Source of the DNA: Sphaerisporangium rhizosphaerae
GTDB taxonomy: Bacteria > Actinomycetota > Actinomycetes > Streptosporangiales > Streptosporangiaceae
DNA: 64,000 bases
Direction: 5' to 3'
NCBI RefSeq assembly: GCF_042665155.1
Contig: NZ_JBHTCG010000026.1
Span: 60,748 to 124,747 of the forward strand
Shown: in pieces, positions 33,764 through 41,606 of the stretch
Position numbering within the stretch: the stretch's first letter is position 1
How the letters are laid out: each line of letters starts with the position of its first letter
Position numbers and translations under genes: made by a program
Notes under the pieces: generated by a model
What the model saw: the letters and a program-made list of their open reading frames with translations, nothing else
The model's database searches: none
What the model was told of the DNA's origin: nothing

Positions 33764-35389
33764 TCAGCTCGCGGCGCAGGTGTATCCGGACGGCACCGAG
33801 GTGGTGCCGTCGGGACGGCCGCCCTGGAAGCCGAACGTCGTTCCGGCGCCCGGCCCGAGCGCGCCGTTGTAGGAGGCGTTGCGGGCGGTCACCGTCTGCC
33901 CGCTGGTGCTCACGGTCGCGCCCCACGACCCGGTGACGGTGTGGCCGGAGGGCAGGGTGAAGGTCACCGTCCATCCCTTGATGGCGGCGGTGCCGGTGTT
34001 GGTGACCGTGATCGGCTGGATGACGTAGCCGTTGCCCCACTGGCCCTGCGTGGTCGCCGTGACGCTGCATCCGCCGGTGCCGCCGCTTCCCGCCGTGGTG
34101 GTGAAGGTCACCAGGGCGGAGTCGCCGGAGAGGTTCCCCGCGCCGTCACGGGCCCGCACGTAGACCTGGTACCGCGTGCTCGCGCTCAGCCCGGTGAGGG
34201 TGATGGAGTTGGTGGTCGTCTGGCCGAGCCGCGGATCGGTGCTGCCCTGCTCGCGGTAGACGTCGTAGCCGGCCAGGCCGGAGCCGCCGGAGTCGGTCGA
34301 GGCGGTCCAGGTGAGCGTGGCGCCCGAGGAGGTCACGGCGGAGGCCGCCGGGGCGCCCGGCGTGCTCGGCGGCGTCGTGTCGGAGGGGTCGCCGCCGCCG
34401 AAGATCGACGCCTGCCTGGCCGTCTGCTTGATGCCGTTGGCGCCGTTGAAGATGCGCTGACCCCAGGACGTCAGTGCACTGGGGTTGAAGTTCGTGACCA
34501 TGTCGAGGTACTCGACGCCGCCGCTGTTGCCGCTCCACGACCAGCCGAGGTAGCCGATGCCGCGCGACTGGGCCTGCGCCATGATCGTGTCCTCGTCGGG
34601 GTCGCCGTCGGAGTGCATGTTGCCGAACTCGCCGACGACCAGCGGCAGCCCGGCCGTCCGGAAGGCGTCGAAGTAGGCGTTGATCTCCGCGGCGGTGTCG
34701 AAGACCCCGTACATGTGGATGGAGAACACGGTGTTGCGCTGGGAGTCGGCGGCGGCCACGGTGGCGGCGGTGTCCCGCATGACGAACTGCCAGTCCTGGC
34801 CCCAGTTGGGCGCGTCCACCATGATCAGGTGCTGGAAGCCGCTGCCGCGCAGGCGGCTGATCGCATTCGAGGTCGCCTGGGTCCAGCCGCTGACGTTGTT
34901 GTTGCCGTACGGCTCGTTGCCGATGTTGAGGATGACGTAGTCCTCCTGGCCGACCAGGGCGCTCTTGACGCTGATCCAGTAGTCGACCGCCGCGTCGAGC
35001 GTGACGGCGCCGCTCTGCTCGCCGTAACCGGTGGTGTCGTGGTTCTCCAGGATGCAGATCAACCGGTTCGCCTTGCACTGCGCGATGACGTTCGCCACGT
35101 CGCTCGCGCCGTTGGCCGTCCAGCGCCCGCCGCTCAGCACGACGCGCACCGCGTTCGCGCCGAGGGACTTGATGCCCGCGAGCGAGGAGGTGGTCTGGCT
35201 CGCGTACCAGGTGTGCGCGTGGCTGACGCCCCGCAGGACGAAGGTGCCGCCGTTCGCCTCGACGATGTTCCTGCCGCTCACGTGCAGTCCGGCCGCGGCG
35301 CCCGCGGGCGGTGCGGCGGCGAGCATCGAGACCAGGAGCGCGAGCAGGGCGGCCGTCGCCGTCGCCGCCGTTCGGAGTCGCTTTCTCAT
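33764..35389 (-). CDS. secreted GH5 endo-beta-mannanase-type enzyme with Fn3 and CBM2
   Basis: A 541-aa exported enzyme. Signal peptide 1-33 (cleavage near AGAAAG). GH5 barrel about 34-320, with acid/base Glu in ILNIGNEPYG and nucleophile Glu in LVVGEFGNMH; SHAHTWY, CKANRLICILENHDTTGYGE and APNWGQDW match streptomycete mannanases (GH5_8). Then a Pro/Thr linker, an Fn3 domain (about 345-430) and a C-terminal family 2 cellulose-binding module closed by two Cys (GGCSVTATT ... GYTCAAS). It degrades mannan bound to plant cell walls. ATG 35389 has GAAAGG upstream. Two palindromes upstream suggest sugar-responsive control. Confidence 0.93.
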   Translation of the reverse strand: MRKRLRTAATATAALLALLVSMLAAAPPAGAAAGLHVSGRNIVEANGGTFVLRGVSHAHTWYASQTTSSLAGIKSLGANAVRVVLSGGRWTANGASDVANVIAQCKANRLICILENHDTTGYGEQSGAVTLDAAVDYWISVKSALVGQEDYVILNIGNEPYGNNNVSGWTQATSNAISRLRGSGFQHLIMVDAPNWGQDWQFVMRDTAATVAAADSQRNTVFSIHMYGVFDTAAEINAYFDAFRTAGLPLVVGEFGNMHSDGDPDEDTIMAQAQSRGIGYLGWSWSGNSGGVEYLDMVTNFNPSALTSWGQRIFNGANGIKQTARQASIFGGGDPSDTTPPSTPGAPAASAVTSSGATLTWTASTDSGGSGLAGYDVYREQGSTDPRLGQTTTNSITLTGLSASTRYQVYVRARDGAGNLSGDSALVTFTTTAGSGGTGGCSVTATTQGQWGNGYVIQPITVTNTGTAAIKGWTVTFTLPSGHTVTGSWGATVSTSGQTVTARNASYNGALGPGAGTTFGFQGGRPDGTTSVPSGYTCAAS

Positions 35390-35412
35390 CGATCGCCTTT
35401 CATGGGAGGCCA

Positions 35413-35424
35413 TTAACCGGTTAA
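35413..35424. promoter_or_regulatory. palindrome TTAACCGGTTAA, LacI-type operator candidate for the mannanase gene
   Basis: A perfect 12-bp dyad with a CCGG centre lies 24-35 bp upstream of the GH5 start, where a repressor would block initiation. The AT-rich arms stand out in this DNA. The cognate regulator is not adjacent. Confidence 0.6.
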
Positions 35425-35637
35425 GTCGCACGGCGGACGCCGCTGAGTCCGACGGTCGGGGAGCGCTCTCATGGTGGGCGGGTCGCGTTCGGATGTACAG
35501 CATGGGGCGTGCGCCGGACGGCGCGGCGCGCCCGCGCCGGCCCCGGCGCGGGCGCGCGACCGTCCCGCGACATCGCAAGACGCCGGCACGGCGCCGCGCC
35601 GGGCTCGCGCCCCGGCGGTGGGGGGTGGGAGGCGGAG

Positions 35638-35650
35638 CTGAAACTTTCAG
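35638..35650. promoter_or_regulatory. palindrome CTGAAACTTTCAG (GAAANTTTC box)
   Basis: A perfect 13-bp dyad around a central C lies about 250 bp upstream of the mannanase start. It matches the GAAANTTTC motif described upstream of streptomycete hemicellulase genes. Related boxes occur upstream of the GH3 gene (near 50360 and 50560). Confidence 0.5.
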
Positions 35651-35750
35651 TTCGTCAGGGGCGCGCGCAGACCGTTCCGCCGGTCGGAGACGAGCGCACG
35701 ACGGGCCGGTCTCCGGCCGGGGGAAGGAGGAGGGGAAGGGGGTCGGCCGG

Positions 35751-36260
35751 TCAGAGGAAGATGCTCTGCGGCACGGTCACCCCCAGGCTGGAGATCGGGC
35801 ACAACCGGTCGAGCGCCGCGGCGATCTCGGGCACCACCTCCAGAGTGGCGCGCACCACCGGGTCGGTCACCTTCAGGTACGCCAAATGCCGGATGCCGTG
35901 CGCGACGACGTTCGCCACGGTCATGTCGTCAGGCGTGGGAGTGGCCGGCGCGCCTCCTCTCGCCACGCGCATGTAGGGCAACCGCACGGCGGGCAGGTGC
36001 GTCCACGGGTCCGGGCACACCGCGTACGTCAGCACGACCTCGCCGCTCGGCTCGTACCGCCAGCTCGTCGAGTGGACGGTCACGCTCAGCTGCTCGGCGC
36101 TCACCCCGGCGGCACGGCGGGCGGCCTGGTCGGGGTTCTCGCCGGGCAGAGGCGTGGTGACCAGCCGGCGGTAGGACCAGCCGCCGGAGGAATCCGCCCG
36201 CAATGCGAGGGTCTCGACCATCACCGTCGCCGTGGAAGTGCCGATCTCTTGTGTCAGCAT
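35751..36260 (-). CDS. hypothetical protein
   Basis: A 169-aa soluble protein without signal or membrane segments. It has a mixed alpha/beta first half (TVMVETLALR, VVLTYAVCPDP) and a helical second half with MTVANVVAHGIRHLAYLKVTDPVVRATLEVVPEI. I do not recognise a characterised family. ATG 36260 gives MLTQEIGTSTATV; an internal ATG (MVETLALR) is also possible. It is divergent from the amidotransferase-like fusion gene. A carbohydrate role is not indicated despite the neighbouring mannanase gene. Confidence 0.6.
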   Translation of the reverse strand: MLTQEIGTSTATVMVETLALRADSSGGWSYRRLVTTPLPGENPDQAARRAAGVSAEQLSVTVHSTSWRYEPSGEVVLTYAVCPDPWTHLPAVRLPYMRVARGGAPATPTPDDMTVANVVAHGIRHLAYLKVTDPVVRATLEVVPEIAAALDRLCPISSLGVTVPQSIFL

Positions 36261-36416
36261 GCGTTTCCAATCCCGTCATCGGCCCACCCGTGGGCGCCCC
36301 CCATCAGGGCTATTGCAACGAGTATGCAGGAGCGGTCACCACGCATCGCATCTTTGCTATTGCCGTAAGTGCCGCATATGTGCTGGCTTGGACTCGTGCA
36401 TGAGGAGGCGAGTGCG

Positions 36417-37625
36417 ATGCCGGAGAGACCGGGAGTGCTGGTGCTCATGGGATCGGGGGAGACGGCCCCGACCATGGTGGAGGTCCACCGTTCCGTGGTC
36501 GGCAGATTCGGCCGGGGACCCCGGGCCCTGTTGCTGGACACGCCCTACGCGTTCCAGGAGAACGCGGCCGACATCTCCGCCCGCGCCCGGCGTTACTTCG
36601 CCGACAGCGTCGGGGTGAAGGTGGAGGTCGCGTCGGGCTCGGGCGCGCTGATCGAGGCCGACTGGGTCTTCTCCGGGCCGGGCAGCCCGACCTACGCGCT
36701 CGATCATTGGCGGGGGACGGAGGTCGGCGCCGCCCTGAAGGCCCGGGTGGGCTCCCGCAGCGGCGCCACGGTGCTGGCCTCCGCGGCGGCGTGCACGGTG
36801 GGGGTGGCGGCCGTGCCCGTCTATGAGATCTACAAGGTGGGCGCCGAGCCGCACTGGCGTGACGGGGTCGACATCCTGTCGTCGCTGGGGCTGCCGGTCG
36901 TGGTGATCCCGCACTACGACAACACCGAGGGCGGCACGCACGACACGCGTTTCTGCTATCTGGGTGAGCGGCGGCTGTCGCAGATGGAGCGCGAGTTACC
37001 CGACGAGGTCGCGGTGCTCGGCATCGACGAGCACACGGCCGTCGAGATCGACCTGCGGGCCGAGACCGTCACGGTGCGCGGACGCGGCGCGCTGACCGTC
37101 CGCCGCCAGGGCGCGCAGACCGAGTTCCCCACCGGCAGCACCCTGGCACTGGCGGAGCTGCGCGAACTGGCCAAGGGCGTCTCGGGGTTCGTCCCCGCCG
37201 CGCCGGTCGCCCAGGCGTCCGAGGAGGAGTCCTCCAGCGCCACGCTGGCCGAGTCGGTGCAGCGGTGCGAGTCGCGGTTCGACGCCGCCGCCGCGTCCGG
37301 CGACGCCGGCGCGCTGAGCGAGGCCGTCCTGGAGCTGGAGGGCGAGATCACCCGGTGGGCCGCCGACACCGAGGAGGACGAGGGCGGAGTGGACCAGGCC
37401 CGCGCGGTGCTGCGCCACCTGGTCGCGCGGCTCGGCGGCCTGGCCGACCTGAGCTCCCCGCACGACCGGCTCGCGCCGTTGGTCGACCCGCTGGTCGCCC
37501 TGCGGGGAAGGCTGCGCAAGGAGGGGGCCTACGACACGGCCGACGCGGTGCGGGACGCGCTGGCCGAGGGGGGCGTCCTGGTCGAGGACACCCCGCAGGG
37601 CCCGCGGTGGACCCTGCGCTCCTGA
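36417..37625 (+). CDS. type 1 glutamine-amidotransferase/S51-like protein fused to a CysS-type C-terminal tail
   Basis: A 402-aa protein. Residues 1-270 resemble the class I amidotransferase-like/peptidase S51 fold (VLVLMGSGETAPTM, FSGPGSPTYAL, VLASAAACTVG as a nucleophile-elbow-like turn, VVVIPHYDNTEGG). Residues 290-402 resemble the anticodon-binding DALR region and C-terminus of cysteinyl-tRNA synthetase (YDTADAVRDALAEGGVLVEDTPQGPRW). The catalytic synthetase domain is absent. Substrates could be peptides or a tRNA/amino-acid-linked compound; neither is shown. GAGGAGG lies eight bases before ATG 36417. It is followed by nested inverted repeats. Confidence 0.75.
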   Translation: MPERPGVLVLMGSGETAPTMVEVHRSVVGRFGRGPRALLLDTPYAFQENAADISARARRYFADSVGVKVEVASGSGALIEADWVFSGPGSPTYALDHWRGTEVGAALKARVGSRSGATVLASAAACTVGVAAVPVYEIYKVGAEPHWRDGVDILSSLGLPVVVIPHYDNTEGGTHDTRFCYLGERRLSQMERELPDEVAVLGIDEHTAVEIDLRAETVTVRGRGALTVRRQGAQTEFPTGSTLALAELRELAKGVSGFVPAAPVAQASEEESSSATLAESVQRCESRFDAAAASGDAGALSEAVLELEGEITRWAADTEEDEGGVDQARAVLRHLVARLGGLADLSSPHDRLAPLVDPLVALRGRLRKEGAYDTADAVRDALAEGGVLVEDTPQGPRWTLRS

Positions 37626-37640
37626 TCTCTCGGGGAGGCA

Positions 37641-37691
37641 TGCCCGCCATTCGGGGGTTATTGAGTCGAATGTCCCATTCGATGGCGGGCA
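37641..37691. terminator. nested inverted repeats (outer 10-bp, inner 7-bp arms) after the fusion gene
   Basis: Outer arms TGCCCGCCAT (37641-37650) and ATGGCGGGCA (37682-37691) are perfectly complementary. Inside them TCGAATG-TCC-CATTCGA (37666-37682) forms a second dyad. It lies 16 bp after the fusion-gene stop and 11 bp before the DUF2945 start, so it is either a terminator or an operator for the downstream pair. Confidence 0.6.
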
Positions 37692-37701
37692 CATCTTCCC
37701 T

Positions 37702-37929
37702 ATGGCCAGAACGACGCAACCCCGTGACGTGGCCGTCGGTGACGCGGTCACCTGGAAGAGCCACGGATCCACCGCCTCAGGGACGGTCGAAGAGAAGATC
37801 ACCGAACGCACCGAGCGAGCCGGCCGTGTCGTGGACGCCTCGGAGGAGGAGCCGCAGTACCTGGTGCGCAGCGACAAGAGCGGCAGGACCGCCGTCCACA
37901 AGGCGTCGGCCCTGCGGAAGAAGCGCTGA
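37702..37929 (+). CDS. DUF2945 (hypervirulence-associated, Tudor-like) small protein
   Basis: A 75-aa basic protein: AVGDAVTWKSHGSTASGTVEEKITERTERAGR followed by EEPQYLVRSDKSGRTAVHKASALRKK. This is the small beta-barrel pattern of DUF2945, which has a conserved W-K-S/T-H-G core. The molecular function is unknown. It is one base from the next gene, so the two form an operon, with the dyad at 37641-37691 just upstream. Confidence 0.85.
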   Translation: MARTTQPRDVAVGDAVTWKSHGSTASGTVEEKITERTERAGRVVDASEEEPQYLVRSDKSGRTAVHKASALRKKR

Positions 37930-37930
37930 G

Positions 37931-38260
37931 ATGGCGAAGGACGAGCACCGCGTCGCCGCGGAGTTCGGCGAGGCGGTCAACATGACGCCCAAGGAGATCG
38001 AGCGGTGGCTGGACACCCCGCAGTCCCAGGCCGCCGGGGACAAATCGGGCGGCGGGGAGTCCACCGGGCACGCCTCCGGCCGCCGCATCGCGGAGATCCT
38101 CCGCAAGAAGGCCGGGGACCTCTCCGAGGACGACTACGCCCACATGCGGAAGGTCACCGGCTACGTCCACCGCCACCTCGCGCAGCGCCCCTCCCACGAC
38201 GTCCGGGACTCCCGATGGCGCCACTCGCTCATGAACTGGGGCCACGACCCGCTCAAGTGA
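37931..38260 (+). CDS. DUF3140-family protein
   Basis: A 109-aa hydrophilic protein starting MAKDEHRVAAEFGEAVNMTPKEIERWL and ending with HMRKVTGYVHRHLAQRP and DSRWRHSLMNWGHDPLK. The conserved T-P-K-E-I/L-E-x-W-L and W-R-H-S-L-x-N-W-G-H-D motifs are those of DUF3140, often found next to DUF2945 genes. The function is unknown; DNA or protein binding in stress has been assumed for similar pairs. It directly follows the DUF2945 gene. Confidence 0.85.
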   Translation: MAKDEHRVAAEFGEAVNMTPKEIERWLDTPQSQAAGDKSGGGESTGHASGRRIAEILRKKAGDLSEDDYAHMRKVTGYVHRHLAQRPSHDVRDSRWRHSLMNWGHDPLK

Positions 38261-38329
38261 CCCCGTCCTGACCGGCGTTCCCGCGCCCTTCCACGACTAG
38301 GGCCGTTCGCGGCGGGCAGAGGGGAACCC

Positions 38330-38425
38330 GTGGTCGATGAGGGACTGGTGTTGCTGCTGGCGTGGAGCCAGCTGCTGGCGCTCCTGGGGCTGCTCGGGTA
38401 CTTCCTGCTGCGGGGCAGGTCATGA
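38330..38425 (+). CDS. 31-aa single-pass membrane micropeptide at the head of the NRAMP operon
   Basis: GTG 38330 follows GAGGGG five bases upstream and encodes 31 residues: a short acidic start (VVDEG), one uninterrupted Leu-rich helix (LVLLLAWSQLLALLGLLGYFLL) and a positive end (RGRS). Its stop overlaps the next ATG by ATGA, so its translation would couple the operon. No family is recognised. Start signal, topology and overlap together make it a credible gene; it may modulate the transporter. Confidence 0.6.
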   Translation: MVDEGLVLLLAWSQLLALLGLLGYFLLRGRS

Positions 38426-38907
38426 GGCCCCCCGCGCCGCCGGGTCCCGTGCCGCGCCCGGGGAGGCGCCGACTCGCGCGCGCCCTCCCGCAGGCGGCGC
38501 TGCTCGCGGTCCTCGCCACCGCGTGCGTCAGCCCGGCCTGGGACGACCACGACTACGGGCTCAAGGCGGGCGCCACCGCCCAGGCCGCCGCGTCCAGCGT
38601 GGAGCTGGTGCGGCTCGCGGTCAGGGACCACGACCGGCTCACCACCCCGTACCTCAAGACGGTGCTCACCGAGGCGTCCGGCGACCTCGGCAGCGTGAAC
38701 GACCAGTTCGGCGGGGTGCAGCCGCCCTCCGACGCCGCCGACCGGCTGCGCACGCGGGTCACCGACCTCACCTCGCAGGCGGAGGAGGAGGTCCAGGGCC
38801 TGCTCATCGAGGTCAGACGGGACGGGTTGCGCGACCCGCGCGGGGCCGACCGCAGGCTCGGGGAACTCGCCGGGCGGCTGCGGGAGATCGAGGAGGCCCA
38901 CCGGTGA
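38422..38907 (+). CDS. lipoprotein-like secreted helical protein
   Basis: A 161-aa protein. After a basic start (PRPGRRRLARA) a hydrophobic signal ends LLAVLATAC-VSPAW, close to a lipobox with acylated Cys near residue 34, although Ala rather than Leu stands at -3. The mature part is helical and charged (VELVRLAVRDHDRLTTPYLKTVL, LRTRVTDLTSQAEEEVQGLLIEVRR). It could be a surface partner of the following transporter. Start and stop both overlap neighbours by 4 nt. No known family. Confidence 0.7.
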   Translation: MRPPAPPGPVPRPGRRRLARALPQAALLAVLATACVSPAWDDHDYGLKAGATAQAAASSVELVRLAVRDHDRLTTPYLKTVLTEASGDLGSVNDQFGGVQPPSDAADRLRTRVTDLTSQAEEEVQGLLIEVRRDGLRDPRGADRRLGELAGRLREIEEAHR

Positions 38908-40127
38908 AGAAGCTGTTCGCCGTGACCCTGGGCATCCTGACCGCCTTCGGCGGGTTCGTCGACATCGGGGACCTGGTGGCCAACGCCCTGGTCGGCGCCC
39001 GGTTCGGCATGTCGCTGGCCTGGGTGGTGATCGTCGGCGTCATCGGCATCTGCCTGTTCGCCGAGATGTCCGGGCGCATCGCGGCCGCCTCCCAGCGCCC
39101 GGTCTTCGACCTGGTGCGCGAGCGGCTCGGCCCGCGCGCCGGCCTGGTCAACCTCGGCGCCTCCTTCTTCATCAACGTGCTGACGCTGGCCGCGGAGATC
39201 GGCGGCGCCTCGCTGGCGCTGGAACTGGCCACCGGCGTCAACTACCTGCTGTGGGTGCCCGGCGTGGCGCTGGTGGCCTGGCTGGTGATGTGGCGGGTCA
39301 AGTTCGAGACGATGGAGCGGATCTTCGGCCTGGCCGGGCTGGCGCTGGTCGTCTTCGCGGTGGGGCTGTGGCTGCTCGGCCCCGACTGGGGGCGGCTGGC
39401 CCACCAGGTGACCCACCCGCCGTCCGACGAGGGCGTGCCGACGTACTGGTACTACGCGATCGCGCTGCTCGGCGGGGCCATGACGCCCTACGAGGTGTTC
39501 TTCTTCTCCTCGGGCGGCGTCGAGGAGCGCTGGACGCGCAAGGACCTGGTCACCTCCCGGGCCAACGTCTTCGTCGGGTTCCCCCTCGGCGGCTTCCTGT
39601 CGCTGGCGATCGCCGGATGCGCGGCCACGGTGTTCCTGCCGGTGCACGCGCAGGTGGACACCCTGGGCCAGATGGTGCTGCCCGTCGGGCTCGGCCTCGG
39701 CCAGGTCGGGCTGGCGCTGGTCATCTTCGGGATCTTCGCGGCCACGTTCGGCGCGACGCTGGAGACGGCCCTGTCGTCGGGCTACACGCTCAGCCAGTAC
39801 TTCGGCTGGCAGTGGGGCAAGTACGTGCGGCCGCGGCAGGCGTCGCGGTTCCACGCGGTGGTGCTGGTGGTGACGATCGTGGCGGCCGCCCTGGTGCTCA
39901 CCACCGTGGACCCGATCAAGGTGACCGAGTACTCGCTGGTCTTCTCGGCCGCCGCGCTCCCGCTGACCTACCTGCCGGTGCTGATGATCAGCAACGATCC
40001 CGACTACATGGGCGACCAGGTCAACGGCCGGTTCTCCAACGCGCTCGGCACGGTCTACATGGTGCTGCTCGTCGTGGTCGCCGTGGCGGCGATCCCGCTG
40101 ATGCTCGCGACGAAGGCGGGACAATGA
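38904..40127 (+). CDS. non-canonical NRAMP-family divalent metal transporter
   Basis: This protein of about 407 aa has 11 hydrophobic segments and the NRAMP fold pattern, but its metal-site motifs are changed. TM1 reads DIGD (residues 20-23) instead of DPGN, and TM6 reads AMTPYE (192-197) where canonical transporters have the M-P-H-N motif. So the Asp is kept, Asn becomes Asp, and the Met and His ligands become Thr and Tyr. Loss of the soft Met ligand suggests a harder ion such as Mg2+ or an unusual metal; this is inferred. GTG 38904 overlaps the previous stop by GTGA and its stop overlaps the PRC-barrel gene by ATGA. Confidence 0.85.
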   Translation: MKKLFAVTLGILTAFGGFVDIGDLVANALVGARFGMSLAWVVIVGVIGICLFAEMSGRIAAASQRPVFDLVRERLGPRAGLVNLGASFFINVLTLAAEIGGASLALELATGVNYLLWVPGVALVAWLVMWRVKFETMERIFGLAGLALVVFAVGLWLLGPDWGRLAHQVTHPPSDEGVPTYWYYAIALLGGAMTPYEVFFFSSGGVEERWTRKDLVTSRANVFVGFPLGGFLSLAIAGCAATVFLPVHAQVDTLGQMVLPVGLGLGQVGLALVIFGIFAATFGATLETALSSGYTLSQYFGWQWGKYVRPRQASRFHAVVLVVTIVAAALVLTTVDPIKVTEYSLVFSAAALPLTYLPVLMISNDPDYMGDQVNGRFSNALGTVYMVLLVVVAVAAIPLMLATKAGQ

Positions 40128-40948
40128 GCCAGAAGGCCAGGACCCTGCACGCCCAGCTCCACCTGCTGGACCGCCAGGTGGTGCACGCCGGCGACGGCCG
40201 CCTGGTGTGCAAGGTGGACGACGTGGAGCTGGCGGCCGGTGAGGACGGCCGCCCGTACGCGACCGCGATCCTCAGCGGGCCGCTCGCGCTCGGGCCGAGG
40301 ATCGGCGGCGTGGCCGGCCGGCTGATCGTCGCCACCACGGAGCTGTTCCGGCCGGAGGAGCGTCCGGCGCCGCAGCGCATCCCGATGGCGCTGGTGTCGG
40401 AGATCGGCAGCGCCGTCCAGGTGAGCGGGGATCCCCCGGAGGCGGCCCTCGAACGCTGGGTGCGCGAGCACCTCATCGCGCCCATTCCCGGCAGCGACGG
40501 CGGCGGCGAGGCGCAGGACGGCGGCGACGAGGAGCCGCCCGCCCCGCGTCCCTCCCCCGAGCCGGAGGACGGGCGTCGCATCCGCCTCGCGTCGCTCCTC
40601 GGCCGCCGGGTCCTCGACGCCGACGGCGCGCCGGTCGGGCAGGTGGCCGACGTCCAGCTCACCCAGGACGGCCCCCTGCTGGAAGGGGTGCAGAACGCCT
40701 TCCAGGTCTCCGGCCTCATCGTGGTCCCCCGGCACACCGGGCAGCTGTTCGGGTACGAGCGCGGCCCGGGGGGCCAGGCGCCGGCGCTGGTCAGGACGAT
40801 CATCCGCCGCCTCCACCGGGGCAGCAGGTACGTCGCCTGGCCGCAACTGGCCTCGCCGCTCCCGGACGCCGGCCCGATACGGCTGTCCGCGCGCTTGGCG
40901 GAGCTGTCCTCCCTCGCCGAGCTCTACGAGCGGGACACCGCAGGGTGA
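40124..40948 (+). CDS. PRC-barrel domain protein
   Basis: A 274-aa cytosolic protein with two PRC-barrel-like modules. The first (about 14-95, LHLLDRQVVHAGDGRLVCKVDDVEL) and the second (about 148-235, RIRLASLLGRRVLDADGAPVGQVADVQL) are joined by an acidic Pro-rich linker. PRC barrels act in RNA processing, photosynthetic reaction centres and membrane-associated scaffolds. Here, overlapping the NRAMP-like gene by ATGA, it most likely acts on or regulates the transporter. The paired layout recalls proteins linked to Mg2+-like transport, but I cannot name an exact relative. Confidence 0.85.
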   Translation: MSQKARTLHAQLHLLDRQVVHAGDGRLVCKVDDVELAAGEDGRPYATAILSGPLALGPRIGGVAGRLIVATTELFRPEERPAPQRIPMALVSEIGSAVQVSGDPPEAALERWVREHLIAPIPGSDGGGEAQDGGDEEPPAPRPSPEPEDGRRIRLASLLGRRVLDADGAPVGQVADVQLTQDGPLLEGVQNAFQVSGLIVVPRHTGQLFGYERGPGGQAPALVRTIIRRLHRGSRYVAWPQLASPLPDAGPIRLSARLAELSSLAELYERDTAG

Positions 40949-41013
40949 CGGTTTCGGTGCCCGATGCGGGGGCAGCCGAAGACCGATCCCGTACTCGAGG
41001 CAAGGAGAGCAGG

Positions 41014-41430
41014 ATGCCGACCGCACGAGAGATCATGACCCCCCACGCCGAATGCGTGCTCGCGGACGAGACGGTCTTCGACGCGGCGGAGAAGATGGCC
41101 CGCCTCGACGTCGGCTCGCTCCCCATCTGCGGCGCCGACAACCGGCTGAAAGGCATGCTGACCGACCGCGACATCGTGGTCAAGGTGCTCGCCAAGGACA
41201 GGTCGCCCAAGGACTGCACGGCCGGCGAGCTGGCCCAGGGCGAGGCCGTCACCATCGGCGCCGACGACGACGCCAAGGAGATCCTCAGGACCATGGCCTC
41301 GCACCAGGTGCGCCGCCTGCCGGTCATCGACGGCCACGAGCTGGTCGGGATCGTCGCGCTGGCCGACGTCGCCCGCGCCCTGCCCGACTCGCCGGTGGGC
41401 GACCTGGTCGACGCGCTGACGGCCGACTGA
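41014..41430 (+). CDS. CBS-domain pair protein
   Basis: A 138-aa protein made only of two CBS motifs: MPTAREIMTPHAECVLADETVFDAAEKMA ... LTDRDIVVKVLA and TIGADDDAKEILRTMASHQVRRLPVID ... GIVALADVARAL. Stand-alone CBS pairs bind adenine nucleotides. AAGGAGAG precedes ATG 41014; the gene is 65 bp after the PRC-barrel stop on the same strand and probably in the same transcript, offering an energy sensor for it. Mycobacterial relatives belong to the dormancy response. Confidence 0.93.
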   Translation: MPTAREIMTPHAECVLADETVFDAAEKMARLDVGSLPICGADNRLKGMLTDRDIVVKVLAKDRSPKDCTAGELAQGEAVTIGADDDAKEILRTMASHQVRRLPVIDGHELVGIVALADVARALPDSPVGDLVDALTAD

Positions 41431-41491
41431 GCGGCGCGGCCGGCCGGATGACCGGCCGCCGGCCCGCCCGGCGGGTGCCGGACGTGCGGAG

Positions 41492-41522
41492 AGCTCCGGC
41501 CCGGAGGCACTAGGCCGGAGCT
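41492..41522. terminator. hairpin AGCTCCGGCC/GGCCGGAGCT between convergent genes
   Basis: Perfect 10-bp arms at 41492-41501 and 41513-41522 enclose an 11-nt loop, followed by TTCC. It lies between the convergent CBS and universal stress protein genes. Confidence 0.75.
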
Positions 41523-41606
41523 TTCCGCAGGTCACGGCATTCCGGACGGCACCTTTCCCCGCGGTCCGCGTGAGTTCGGGACGAGCCGGTGTACGGGCTC
41601 GGCCGG

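Larger units (their letters stand above)
35390..35750. other. 361-bp region upstream of the mannanase gene
   Basis: It separates the mannanase start from the stop of a hypothetical gene, both on the minus strand. It holds the two palindromes listed separately and a GC-rich core. No gene is seen. Confidence 0.5.
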
